DNA of 28,147 nucleotides, taken from Pelotomaculum sp. UBA5255. Its GTDB lineage: Bacteria > Bacillota > Desulfotomaculia > Desulfotomaculales > Pelotomaculaceae. Below, piece after piece: positions 6,981 through 14,755 of this stretch. The translations under genes were made by a program, and so were the position numbers. The notes below the pieces were generated by a model. It saw only the letters and a list, made by a program, of their open reading frames with translations. It was not told where the DNA came from and did no database searches. Each line of letters begins with the position of its first letter. Within the stretch, counting starts at the first letter, position 1. The stretch spans positions 9,200-37,346 of the forward strand of contig DHTR01000103.1 in assembly GCA_002408725.1 (NCBI GenBank). The letters are read 5' to 3'.

Positions 6981-7701
6981 CTAACCGCCTTCCTCTATAA
7001 ATGAGCCCTAGTAATAAAACTGATAAGATCGGCGCAAGGGTAGCCATAGCTATTAAACCAAATCCATCCATCAACGGGTCCCTGCCCGCTGTGCCGGAGG
7101 CTACCCCCACTGCCAGGGCCATTGTAAAAGTAGCAGCCATAGGGCCTGTAGCTACTGCGCCAGAATCAAAAGCTACCGAAACAAAGGTGGGTGGTGAGTA
7201 CTTAACCATAAGTAGAGCCAGTAAATATCCTGGGGCAAGTAGATATAAAAGCGGTATACCATATATTATCCGTGCCATAGCCATGCCAATAGAGATTGCC
7301 ACACCTGCCGACAGGGTGTACAGCATTATTTGCTGGTTGATATGTCCTCCGGATACCTTCTCTACTTCATGGGTTAAGATGCGAACGGCAGGTTCGGCAA
7401 GCACCGTGACTAAACCCACCAGTAAGCCGATGGGAATTGCCACCCAGTTAAACCTTAACCTGGCAAGCTGTTCTCCTAATAAAGTACCTGTAGGCAAAAA
7501 ACCTGCATGGACACCCTGAAGGAACAGCGATAATCCGATAAAAGAAAAGCAGATACCAATTAAGATGCGTTTTACTTCTTCCTGTGGCAGCTTCAATAAG
7601 AGGAATTGAAACAGAAGGAAGATAATTAATAGAGGTAACAGAGACATAGCTACTTCCTGCAGAACACATGAAAAACCTTTAAAAATTATTATATCCTTCA
7701 A
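6964..7701 (-). CDS. DUF1538 family integral membrane protein, second copy
   Basis: A 245-residue protein with about seven hydrophobic helices and the conserved segments LAEPAVRILTHEVE, ISIGMAMARIIYGIP and SPPTFVSVAFDSGAVATGPM. It is homologous to the protein encoded just upstream, and each looks like one half of longer DUF1538 proteins. I chose the TTG at 7701, which overlaps the TGA of the upstream gene, because the extra N-terminal residues align with the upstream copy; an ATG at MSLLPLL is the alternative. The conserved acidic and Thr/Gly-rich intramembrane motifs suggest a transporter or channel. Function is unknown. Partners are the upstream paralogue (possible heterodimer) and the PII-like protein. 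Confidence 0.85.
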   Translation of the reverse strand: MKDIIIFKGFSCVLQEVAMSLLPLLIIFLLFQFLLLKLPQEEVKRILIGICFSFIGLSLFLQGVHAGFLPTGTLLGEQLARLRFNWVAIPIGLLVGLVTVLAEPAVRILTHEVEKVSGGHINQQIMLYTLSAGVAISIGMAMARIIYGIPLLYLLAPGYLLALLMVKYSPPTFVSVAFDSGAVATGPMAATFTMALAVGVASGTAGRDPLMDGFGLIAMATLAPILSVLLLGLIYRGRRLDDEDR

Positions 7702-8393
7702 CCGTAGATCACACCCAATAACATCACTGCAATAACAGGGCCTATTGAGGCAAGGGCTACGAAGCCAAAGCTGTCGCTTAGGGAGTCTTTACCACTTAAA
7801 ACAGATGTAATGCCTACTCCAAGGGCAAGAATAAATGGTACCGTCATTGGTCCTGTGGTAACGCCGCCTGAATCAAAGGCTATTGGTACAAAATGTGGAG
7901 GTGCGAAAGCGGATAATGTGAATATAGCTAAATAACTACCGATTAATATGTAGCTCATTGGGACGCCCAGCACTACCCTTGCTGTGGCGATAGTTATAAA
8001 CAGTCCCACCCCAACAGCTACAAAAGCTATGAGTAAACTTTTTGGGATACTGCCGGCTGAAATGTAATCAATTTGGTGTGTTAAAATACGGACATCAGGC
8101 TCCGCCGCAGTTACGGCTATGCCAATAAACAGTATGGAAAGTAATAGTATTGGCAAGGAACCTCTTTGGGGAAGTTCCGCTCCAATAGCCTCTCCCAGAG
8201 GCAATAAGCCAACTTTAACACCAATAAGAAACAAGCCTAATCCCAGTGTCACCATTATAGCACCAATTATGAATTGAATGACCATATAGCCGGGATTTTC
8301 AAACAGGATTAATTGTAATATAACGACCAGTACAACAACAGGCAATATAGAAGTTAATACTTCCCTGGCAACATCTTTTACATCATCCATCAA
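7698..8393 (-). CDS. DUF1538 family integral membrane protein, first copy
   Basis: A 231-residue, strongly hydrophobic protein with seven or so membrane helices. It has the family motifs AAEPDVRILTHQID, ITIATARVVLGVP and APPHFVPIAFDSGGVTTGPM, parallel to those in the following gene. It is the first gene of a three-gene operon (DUF1538, DUF1538, PII) with translational coupling: its TGA overlaps the TTG start of the next gene. ACGAGGTG is a fair ribosome binding site before the ATG at 8393. No biochemical function is known to me for the family. The paired homologues suggest an inverted or pseudosymmetric two-domain transporter split in two genes. Confidence 0.85.
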   Translation of the reverse strand: MMDDVKDVAREVLTSILPVVVLVVILQLILFENPGYMVIQFIIGAIMVTLGLGLFLIGVKVGLLPLGEAIGAELPQRGSLPILLLSILFIGIAVTAAEPDVRILTHQIDYISAGSIPKSLLIAFVAVGVGLFITIATARVVLGVPMSYILIGSYLAIFTLSAFAPPHFVPIAFDSGGVTTGPMTVPFILALGVGITSVLSGKDSLSDSFGFVALASIGPVIAVMLLGVIYG

Positions 8394-8933
8394 GCACCTC
8401 GTAAGATTATTTTATGAAAAAAGATTCTTTTATGTACAATATTTCAGTCAGTATAGTTTTCTTCTTAAGTATCTCTAAAGACTCTGCTTTTTTGTAGTGG
8501 TTTAATAGTGGTTTAATTATGACTACTTAATTATATTCGTAGTGCTTATAGGTGTCAAGGGTTTCATCTGCACCTGGTTTCTGGCTATTCTAATATGTGA
8601 ACCAGGATTAAGCCTTTTGTTGCAGAACATAAAGGAATGGCCGTAGTTTTGATTGAGAATCCGGTATATTGCTTCTTTCATTTTTCTGGGTGTAAAACAG
8701 GGTACAAGAAACTAAAAATTAAAATGCTAAACTTTTTTAAGCAAAATAGGCGGTTAGAATTGTCACAAGACAGCACTTGGATATGTTTACTGGTTGGAGG
8801 TTATTTAAAGAAGCATTGCTCAACGTTTCCAGATAAAAAAACTAAAAAAGTTTTTTAAATTATTGAGCAAAAATCGTGTTTTTAACGTCTGTATAATAAA
8901 GAGAAGTCTTTTGGTTGAAAGGGGCGTCATGTT
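8394..8933. other. AT-rich divergent intergenic region
   Basis: This 540-base gap lies between the divergent DUF1538-PII and MacA-like operons. On the minus side TTGTAC, a 17-base spacer and CATAAA (about 8436-8408) is a weak promoter candidate for the DUF1538 operon. On the plus side a TATAAT box lies at about 8892, upstream of the MacA-like gene. A 73-codon open frame at 8637-8858 has no recognisable domain and AT-driven residues, so it is not called. A direct repeat TAGTGGTTTA occurs twice near 8497-8520. Confidence 0.45.
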
Positions 8934-10244
8934 TTGCAATTAAACTTGCAGCGGTTACGAAACGTTTCCAGGAAAAAGATGCTTGCCGGGGTACTGATCC
9001 TCGGTCTGATCGTGTCAGTGGTTGTGCTGAACATGGTAAAGAGTAAAAAACAGGACGGTATTCCGGTGAAAACTGTTAAAGCTGAGATCAAGCCGATCCA
9101 GGATAACGTTTTTGCCTCCGGCAGGGTGAGGTTGTGTGCCAAGCAGGAATTTTACACTTTCACCGGCACTACGGTGGAGGAACTTAGTGTTTCACCCGGC
9201 GACCGGGTGAGCAAGGGCCAGGTGTTAGGTAAGCTAAATGCTGAAGAGATCGAAGACGATTACAATGAGGCAAAGGCAAACTTCATCGCCCAGGAAGCAA
9301 ATTTGAACAAGTCCATCTATCCACGGGAAGAGGAAATAGCCCAGGAAAGGGAAAACTGCCGGAGGGCGGAAGCAGATTACCGGAACGCTCAAAAGAACTA
9401 TGAGCGCAAAAAGCTTTTATACGAGCAGGGGGCGCTGAGCGCGAAGGAATTTGATGAGGCTGAGCTGGACCTGGCTGTCAAGGAAGCTGAATACAAAATA
9501 GCGGGAGAAAAGCTGAGCATGAAAGAAACCGGTCCTGTCGGGCATGAGCTGACCTCCTTGAAGGCCCAGATCGAACAGGCGCGTTACCGGTTGGAGCAGG
9601 AGGAAAACAAGCTCAACAAGACCGTCCTCCACGCGGAAATGGATGGTGTGGTGACTGCGGTGGAAGTGGCCCTGGGTGATTACGTCCAGCCGGGAACAAG
9701 GCTGATTACCATTGGAGATACCGGGCAGTTGGAGGTGACCGCCGGAGTCAGCGAGGCTGACAGTGGACGGCTGCAGCCCGGCCAAAAGGTAAAAGTGACC
9801 ACCGCGGCCCAGCCCGACCGGGAATACACCGGCATACTTCAGAGCGTTTCCCCCGGCGCGGTGACGACGAAAACTGCGGAGAAGGGTAGTCAGGTGGAAG
9901 TGCCGGTGATCGTAAAAATTGACGGTGACACAGAGGGGTTGCGGCCCGGGTACACCGTTGACCTGAGTATTACCGCGATAGACAGGGAAAGGGCGCTGGT
10001 GGTTCCGTACGAAGCCGTTATTGAAAAAGAAGGGGTCAAGAAAGTTTTTGTGGTTGAAAATCAGCTGGCAAGGTTAAAAGAGGTTACCATAGGGGTCGAC
10101 TCTGCTCTAGCTACTGAAATATTATCAGGTCTAGCGGAAGGTGAAACAGTTGTGGTCAGCCCCGGGGAGGAATTACTGGATGGCAGCAGGGTTAAAGAAA
10201 TGACAAACCTGCCTTCGGTCAAAGGGGGCGCCGACGGGAAATGA
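8934..10244 (+). CDS. MacA/HlyD-type membrane fusion (adaptor) protein
   Basis: A 436-residue adaptor protein. Residues 16-34 form one N-terminal membrane anchor (MLAGVLILGLIVSVVVLNM) with no lipobox. A biotinyl-lipoyl half-motif follows (VEELSVSPGDRVSKGQVLGK), then a long coiled-coil hairpin (about residues 105-230, rich in E, K and A), the second lipoyl half (HAEMDGVVTAVEVALGDYVQPG), beta-barrel and C-terminal domains (VVPYEAVIEKEGVKKVFVV). Such proteins couple ABC or RND exporters to outer structures; in monoderms they assist MacB-like pumps. The start is a TTG at 8934 behind GAAAGGGG. Its TGA overlaps the ATG of the ATPase gene, so the three genes form one operon. Confidence 0.9.
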   Translation: MQLNLQRLRNVSRKKMLAGVLILGLIVSVVVLNMVKSKKQDGIPVKTVKAEIKPIQDNVFASGRVRLCAKQEFYTFTGTTVEELSVSPGDRVSKGQVLGKLNAEEIEDDYNEAKANFIAQEANLNKSIYPREEEIAQERENCRRAEADYRNAQKNYERKKLLYEQGALSAKEFDEAELDLAVKEAEYKIAGEKLSMKETGPVGHELTSLKAQIEQARYRLEQEENKLNKTVLHAEMDGVVTAVEVALGDYVQPGTRLITIGDTGQLEVTAGVSEADSGRLQPGQKVKVTTAAQPDREYTGILQSVSPGAVTTKTAEKGSQVEVPVIVKIDGDTEGLRPGYTVDLSITAIDRERALVVPYEAVIEKEGVKKVFVVENQLARLKEVTIGVDSALATEILSGLAEGETVVVSPGEELLDGSRVKEMTNLPSVKGGADGK

Positions 10245-11008
10245 TCAGAGTAAAAAATCTCGGTAAAGTGTACCGGGCGGGCGCCCATCCGGTGGTTGCC
10301 CTGGCTGAAGTCAACCTGGAGGTAAAGCCGGGTGAGTTCGTGGCCGTGATGGGCCCTTCCGGTTCGGGCAAATCCACTTTCATGAACCTGCTGGGCTGCC
10401 TGGATACTCCGACATCGGGCGCCTATCAGCTGGATGGGGTGGAAGTCAGCGGCATGAGCGACACCGAACTGGCGCGCATCCGCAACCGCAAAATCGGCTT
10501 TGTCTTTCAGACCTTTAACCTGCTGCACCGCATGAGCGCCATGCGCAATGTTGAGCAGCCCATGATTTATGCTGGAATAGCCTCTCGTGAAAGAGTAAGG
10601 CGGGCCGCGGAAGCGCTGGAAAGAGTGGGCCTGGCGGAGAGAATGCAGCACAAGCCCAGCGAACTTTCCGGCGGCCAGGTCCAGAGGGTATCCATCGCCC
10701 GGGCGCTGGTCAACAACCCCGCTGTGATCCTGGCGGACGAGCCTACAGGAAACCTGGATACCCGTTCGGGGGAGGAGATTATGGCCATTTTCCAGGAATT
10801 GAACAGCAGTGGGGCCACCATTGTCCTGGTCACGCACGAGCGGGATATAGCCTTGCATTCCTCCAGGATTGTCCACTTTCGCGACGGACGCCTGGTGGAT
10901 GATGAACCCGTCGCCAACCCGCTGGACGCCAGAAAGCATGTAAGCGTGGACATACCGGCAGTTCAATCCGGCCGTTGCGCCCAAAGCGGGGAGGCAGACA
11001 AGCTATGA
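10241..11008 (+). CDS. MacB/LolD-type ABC transporter ATP-binding protein
   Basis: A 255-residue ATPase subunit: Walker A GPSGSGKST (about residue 39), Q-loop FVFQTFNLL, signature LSGGQ preceded by KPSE, Walker B VILADEPTGNLD, and switch His in LVTHERD. The DEPTGNLD form and length are typical of the LolD/MacB/FtsE group. It hydrolyses ATP for the FtsX-fold permease encoded next. It starts at ATGA overlapping the adaptor stop, and its own stop is within ATGA at the permease start. The C-terminal tail of about 30 residues after LVDDEPVANP is unrelated to the fold. Likely role: export of a peptide, antibiotic or lipid; the substrate is unknown. Confidence 0.93.
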   Translation: MIRVKNLGKVYRAGAHPVVALAEVNLEVKPGEFVAVMGPSGSGKSTFMNLLGCLDTPTSGAYQLDGVEVSGMSDTELARIRNRKIGFVFQTFNLLHRMSAMRNVEQPMIYAGIASRERVRRAAEALERVGLAERMQHKPSELSGGQVQRVSIARALVNNPAVILADEPTGNLDTRSGEEIMAIFQELNSSGATIVLVTHERDIALHSSRIVHFRDGRLVDDEPVANPLDARKHVSVDIPAVQSGRCAQSGEADKL

Positions 11009-12186
11009 ACCTGCTGGAGAGCATCAGAGTGGCCCTGGAGGGCATCATGGTCAGTAAGCTGCGCTCGTTTTTGACCACGCTGGGCATCGTTATCGGCATT
11101 GCCGCTGTGATCGCGGTGGTGGCTATCGGCCAGGGCGGCAGGGCGGTACTGATGTCTGAAATGGAAAAGATAGGGACCAATATATTCGCTGTTTACGTGG
11201 ACTGGCGCAGCGACAAGCAGATCACCGGGCGAGAGTTTGATTTAAGTGATGTGACCGTGATCAAGGATAAGGTCCCCGATGTTACCTACCTCTCCCCCCG
11301 CAACCAAACTATGGGTGACGTAAGGGGGCCAAAAGAAAAAATACATGCTCGGATCACAGGAGTTTCGTCTGATTATCCTTATATCCGGAAATTTAACATG
11401 AAGGAAGGCCGCTTCTTTGCGGAGGAAGACGACACGGGCAAGCGCAAGGTGGCTGTGCTCGACGAGGACCTGGCCGGGCAGGTATTCGGCAGGTCACAGG
11501 CGCTGGGAAGTAAAATCACTCTTGGAGATACACCTTTCCTGGTGGTGGGTATCATTGCCAAAGGTGAATCAGCCCTGGGATTTAGTGAAAACCCCAGTGT
11601 TTATATTCCCATCCAGGTCTGGCAGGTAATGTTCAACAAACAGGTGCAGATGCTGGAAGGCAGCGCCGTCTCAAAGGAAAAGGTGGACGAGGCCATGGGC
11701 CAGGCCGTGAAGATCCTGGAGCGGCGGCACCGGGACGCCGGCAAGTACGCCAGTGAAAGCATGGAGCAGCAGATGCAGGCGGCCAATAAGATAACCGGCA
11801 TCATGACCCTGGTTATCGGGGCTATTGCCGCGATTTCACTGTTTGTGGGCGGCATCGGGGTGATGAATATCATGCTGGTGTCGGTGACCGAGCGCACCAG
11901 AGAAATCGGCATCCGGATGGCCCTGGGCGCCAGGCGCAGGGACATTCTGGTGCAGTTCCTGATCGAGGCAGTGATGTTATGCCTGCTGGGAGGCGTAATC
12001 GGCATGGCCCTGGGAACCGGCGGGGCTTACCTGATCGCCAAGCTGGCCAAATGGCCGCCTTTGCTGTCCTGGTGGACGGCGCTGCTGGCTTTTGCGTTCT
12101 CTGCGGCCATAGGCGTGGTATTCGGTATTCTGCCTGCCAACAAGGCATCCAAGCTGAACCCCATCGAGGCGCTGAGAAGAGAATAA
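11005..12186 (+). CDS. MacB-type ABC transporter permease (FtsX fold)
   Basis: A 393-residue permease. It has an N-terminal membrane helix (LRSFLTTLGIVIGIAAVIAVVA) preceded by the usual amphipathic NLLESIRVALEGIMVSK, a periplasmic-side MacB_PCD domain of about 220 residues, then three FtsX helices including GGIGVMNIMLVSVTERTREI and the RMALGARRRDILVQFLIEA coupling segment. I took the ATG at 11005, which overlaps the ATPase stop as ATGA and has GGGGAGG at good distance; a TTG at 10975 would add ten residues. Together with the adaptor and ATPase it forms a tripartite MacAB-like exporter without a TolC gene, as expected for a monoderm. Confidence 0.92.
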   Translation: MNLLESIRVALEGIMVSKLRSFLTTLGIVIGIAAVIAVVAIGQGGRAVLMSEMEKIGTNIFAVYVDWRSDKQITGREFDLSDVTVIKDKVPDVTYLSPRNQTMGDVRGPKEKIHARITGVSSDYPYIRKFNMKEGRFFAEEDDTGKRKVAVLDEDLAGQVFGRSQALGSKITLGDTPFLVVGIIAKGESALGFSENPSVYIPIQVWQVMFNKQVQMLEGSAVSKEKVDEAMGQAVKILERRHRDAGKYASESMEQQMQAANKITGIMTLVIGAIAAISLFVGGIGVMNIMLVSVTERTREIGIRMALGARRRDILVQFLIEAVMLCLLGGVIGMALGTGGAYLIAKLAKWPPLLSWWTALLAFAFSAAIGVVFGILPANKASKLNPIEALRRE

Positions 12187-12387
12187 CAAGTAATAGAAAG
12201 GAAAGGATCCCGTGTCTCACTCCTTGGAAGTATTACTGTAATCATTGAAAATGGTCTTTGAAAAAAGAGACGCTCACCAAAACAATGGTAATGTGCTGAT
12301 CAGGTGATGAAAGGCACAAAACCAGATTGATGACGCGCCTCTATATGAAGCGTATAGCCGGTTGTAAGATAGAGGCTGTAATCTATT

Positions 12388-13218
12388 TCAGGCTTCCTGA
12401 ATTTTCGCTCTCCCGGTAAGAGTTTCAGCAGTCAGCTTGCTGACTGCATCGATGATTGCCAGGTGAAAGCTGCCGTTTCCTTTGTCACCGGCTCTTGCGG
12501 CGGCAAGCTCGCCCGCAATGCCCAGGGAGAGGATAGCGCCTGCCGCCGCAATCAACGTATCGTCGGCAACCCCGCAAAAAGCCCCCACCAGCGAGGTACA
12601 CATGCAGCCCGTACCTGTCACATTGGAAAGCAGCTTTGTTCCGTTTTCTATCAGAATTGTGCGCACACCGTCAGACACAATATCAGTTGCTCCCGTAATC
12701 GTCGTCACGCAGCCGAGCTCCTTTGCCACTTTCTCCGCTACGGCCCGGCCTGTTTCCGTGCCTCTGACCAGATCAGCGTCGGAGGCGTCCACACCCTTGG
12801 TGTCAGCCTCCAGTCCGGCGACAAAACGGATTTCGGACATGTTCCCGCGCAAAACGCTGATTTTTATTTCCTTGAGTAGTTTTTCGGTTGTCCGGTTGCG
12901 CAGTTCCGACGCCCCCGCCCCGACAGGGTCAAGAATAACGGGAATGTTAAGGGCGTTGGCTTTTTTCCCCGCGGCAAGCATAGATTCTATCGTTCTGCGG
13001 TTCAGGGTTCCGATATTGAGCACCAGTGCCGAGGAAATGGAGGTGATGGTTTCCACCTCTTCGATATCGTCCGCCATGATTGGGGAAGCGCCGATGGCCA
13101 GCACAATATTGGCGCAGTCGTTGACCGTAACATAGTTTGTGATATGGTGAATCAGCGGTTTTTTCCGGTGAACTTCCTCCAGTATCCACACGATTTGGGC
13201 GAGCAAATTTTCTTTCAT
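12388..13218 (-). CDS. thiM: Hydroxyethylthiazole kinase ThiM
   Basis: A 276-residue kinase of the ribokinase-like thiazole family. PLIHHITNYVTVNDCANIVLAIGASPIMADD marks the N-terminal substrate-binding part; VILDPVGAGAS and LRGNMSEI are conserved; TGTGCMCTSLVGAF is the anion-hole/ATP segment near the C-terminus. It phosphorylates 4-methyl-5-(2-hydroxyethyl)thiazole in thiamin salvage. GAAAGGAACGG lies before the ATG. It is downstream of a decayed thiC and two tandem TPP riboswitches, so it should be repressed by thiamin diphosphate. Neither thiD nor thiE is in the window, so the rest of the salvage route must be elsewhere. Confidence 0.95.
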   Translation of the reverse strand: MKENLLAQIVWILEEVHRKKPLIHHITNYVTVNDCANIVLAIGASPIMADDIEEVETITSISSALVLNIGTLNRRTIESMLAAGKKANALNIPVILDPVGAGASELRNRTTEKLLKEIKISVLRGNMSEIRFVAGLEADTKGVDASDADLVRGTETGRAVAEKVAKELGCVTTITGATDIVSDGVRTILIENGTKLLSNVTGTGCMCTSLVGAFCGVADDTLIAAAGAILSLGIAGELAAARAGDKGNGSFHLAIIDAVSKLTAETLTGRAKIQEA

Positions 13219-13242
13219 AAGTCATCCGTTCCTTTCTTCTAT

Positions 13243-13375
13243 TTATTGGATTTTTAGTTCAACGTCCCGGCTGTCCAGAATCCGGTTTGTCGTTCTGACC
13301 GCACACATTTTGCCGCACATGGAGCAACTGTGTGCTTATCTTCCGGAGGAACGCTTTAGTGAGGTTATAGTTCAT
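13243..13375 (-). pseudogene. Collapsed thiC relic (start region fused to C-terminal Fe-S motif)
   Basis: On the minus strand AAAGGAGC and an ATG at 13375 are followed by MNYNLTKAF, then sequence that in another frame ends AHSCSMCGKMCAVRTTNRIL and a stop at 13243. The CxxCxxxC run with CSMCGKMCA is the C-terminal iron-sulfur motif of phosphomethylpyrimidine synthase ThiC (a radical-SAM enzyme, normally above 420 residues). The intermediate frame reads PPEDKHTVAP, so a frameshift lies next to the motif. About 90% of the gene is missing, consistent with an internal deletion that kept the translation start and the tail. It sits between the riboswitches and thiM, where an intact thiC would be expected. 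Confidence 0.75.
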
Positions 13376-13489
13376 CTGTTTTTGCTCCTTTCGACAATCC
13401 GTATTTTAGCGGGATCTTAAAAGTCGCGGGTCGGACCACAGTCCTTGCCGATAGCCAGTGCAGGCCTGAATGGCGGTTGTGACTTATTC

Positions 13490-13532
13490 CATTATGCTGT
13501 AAAAGGGCGCCGCTGAATTCAGCAAGCACCCT
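13490..13532 (-). terminator. Terminator hairpin of the downstream TPP riboswitch
   Basis: On the minus strand AAAGGGTGCTTGCTG, loop AATT, then CAGCGGCGCCCTTT with one bulged T, followed by TTTTAC. It begins about 30 bases after the promoter-distal TPP aptamer and before the thiC relic, the expected place for the expression-platform terminator. Confidence 0.65.
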
Positions 13533-13534
13533 TT

Positions 13535-13639
13535 ATCAAATACAATCATCTTGATGATTTGCTTCCCTACGCCAGTGTTAACTAACAGGTTCAAAGGGTC
13601 AGGTTTTACCTTCTCAACTGAAATAAGTCCCCCCGCAAA
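13535..13639 (-). repeat. Direct repeat carrying a TPP aptamer (partner 13716-13820)
   Basis: 105 bases repeated without gaps at 13716-13820, with eight substitutions by my count. The repeat begins ATCAAATACAATCATCTTGA on the plus strand and ends CCCCCCGCAAA. The repeat spans the aptamer plus its first downstream hairpin, but not the terminator, which is present only after the distal copy. Confidence 0.9.
13561..13637 (-). ncRNA. TPP riboswitch (THI element), promoter-distal copy
   Basis: Minus-strand order: GCGGGGGGACT, GTTGAGAAGG, ACCCTTTGAACCTG, TTAACACTGGCG, TAGGGAAGC. These are the conserved parts of the thiamin diphosphate aptamer (P1, the TGAGA pyrimidine-binding loop, the ACCCTT...ACCTG stem and the CTGGCG.AGGGAA helix). 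A short ATCATC/GATGAT hairpin and a terminator hairpin follow, so it probably terminates transcription when TPP is bound. It controls the thiC relic and thiM. Confidence 0.92.
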
Positions 13640-13740
13640 CGGATTGAATATTCGGTTTTTTATGTTACAGAACTTTATAAAAAATAAAGTGTCCTCCTTC
13701 ATTAGGAAAGCACTCATCAAATACAATCATCTTGATGATT

Positions 13741-13817
13741 TGCTTCCCTGCGCCAGTGTTAACTGACAGGTTCAAAGGGTCAGGTTCTACCTTCTCAACT
13801 CCGAAGAGTCCCCCCGC
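13741..13817 (-). ncRNA. TPP riboswitch (THI element), promoter-proximal copy
   Basis: A second complete aptamer on the minus strand with GCGGGGGGACTCTT, GTTGAGAAGG, ACCCTTTGAACCTG, TTAACACTGGCG and CAGGGAAGC. Over the 105-base repeat (13716-13820 versus 13535-13639) I count eight differences, five of them clustered in the P3 region. All core positions are kept, so both copies look functional. Downstream of it lies AAGGAGGACA, a ribosome binding site with no start codon following, hinting that a gene once lay between the copies. Confidence 0.92.
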
Positions 13818-14006
13818 AAATTTTTAGCTTAATGAGCGGTCTTTCGTGGAGACCTCCCGCAAATCGAGCCCTGGAGGCATTGAGCGCAAGGGCTCCAAAA
13901 GGTTGATGTGGAAATGCGATCCCGCTCTATAGAGAATTGAAACTTTTATATCCTGGTTATTGGCAGTATTTTGTCAACAGGCTCCCATAACCTAATTGGG
14001 GTAAAT

Positions 14007-14300
14007 TTAGACCTCATACCTCAGCCCTTCGACCTCCAGGTCTTGATATACCGACTTTTCACCCTCCAGGTAGATCCTGGTCCCATCTGGACCAACAATA
14101 GCCCCCTTAGAAATGTAGACCTTAATCCCATCGGCAATAACTTCTTCATAATTTTCGGGTGCGGACGGTTCACCTTCGAACACAATAGGCACATTAGCGA
14201 CGCCAAAGCAACCGCTCATAATCATCGGTTTCACAGTAACGGCGTTAGTCCTATTGAGAATAAATTCCCTGGCATCTTCGGAAATCTCGACTTTGATCAT
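14007..14300 (-). CDS. Small HesB/IscA-like protein (CC/Se-motif-like family)
   Basis: A 97-residue protein with the layout of HesB/IscA-fold proteins: VEISEDAREFILNRTNAVTV (first helix), a central SGCFGVANVPIVFEGEP, then ADGIKVYISKGAIVGPDGTR and a C-terminal VEGLRYEV. I recall a small clostridial family with Cys-Cys or Cys-Sec at the central motif; here it reads Cys-Phe. It has only one Cys, so classical Fe-S cluster carriage with three cysteines is not possible from a monomer. AGGGGCTG precedes the ATG at 14300. The gene stands alone between the thiamin locus and the TDT transporter. Function is unknown; a thiol or metal-related role is inference. Confidence 0.65.
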   Translation of the reverse strand: MIKVEISEDAREFILNRTNAVTVKPMIMSGCFGVANVPIVFEGEPSAPENYEEVIADGIKVYISKGAIVGPDGTRIYLEGEKSVYQDLEVEGLRYEV

Positions 14301-14755
14301 TTTATTCAGCCCCTAATATTTTTAGTTTTTAATCACAGATTGCGAAGGCTGTATCAATTGACAAGTGACAAGCTGAACATGTAGGCAACTAATTATTTTC
14401 AAAATTTTCGTATTGTTTCAGTGGCTCTGTGCGATTATTTATCATAATTATGTACCCTGATGATATTTTATCATATTTATTATTCCTTTTTCAATAGTGT
14501 AAATAGGAGACACCTTTGCCTGTACACAACTATTTGGCCTACCGGTCTATGGGTAGCCGGTCTTCAATGCTCGGAAAATATAAAAAGCCGAGTCGTAGAG
14601 ACTGACATGTTAGATACCGTTACTCTTTAGCCCCCCAAAAAGGTTGGACAAGTTCTCTTAATCTGTTATGCTGATTTGGGGAGTAAATTATTCTATTAAA
14701 TAATGACCCATATTCCCGGGTTCCATTATGGTTTCGCAGAAGGTAAAATTAAAAA
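14301..14755. other. Intergenic region between divergent genes
   Basis: A 455-base AT-rich gap between the HesB-like gene (-) and the TDT transporter (+). The only element I support is the promoter at 14644-14672. An imperfect ACCGG/CCGGT dyad near 14539-14561 is too short to interpret. Confidence 0.5.
14644..14672 (+). promoter_or_regulatory. Sigma-A-type promoter for the TDT transporter gene
   Basis: TTGGAC at 14644-14649, a 17-base spacer, and TATGCT at 14667-14672. It lies about 85 bases before the transporter ATG on the same strand. No other promoter in the gap is as good. Confidence 0.55.

Noticed and set aside
8637..8858. 73-codon open frame before the MacA-like gene
   Set aside because: No RBS at usual spacing, no recognisable family, AT-driven composition.
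12337..12376. GCCTCTAT/ATAGAGGC inverted repeat after thiM and macB as a terminator
   Set aside because: The 24-base loop is long, the stem is only eight base pairs and no T run follows on either strand, so I do not call it a terminator.
13930..13951. Sequence ending GAATTGAAAC that resembles the 3' end of a CRISPR repeat
   Set aside because: It occurs once only; no second copy or regular spacing is found.
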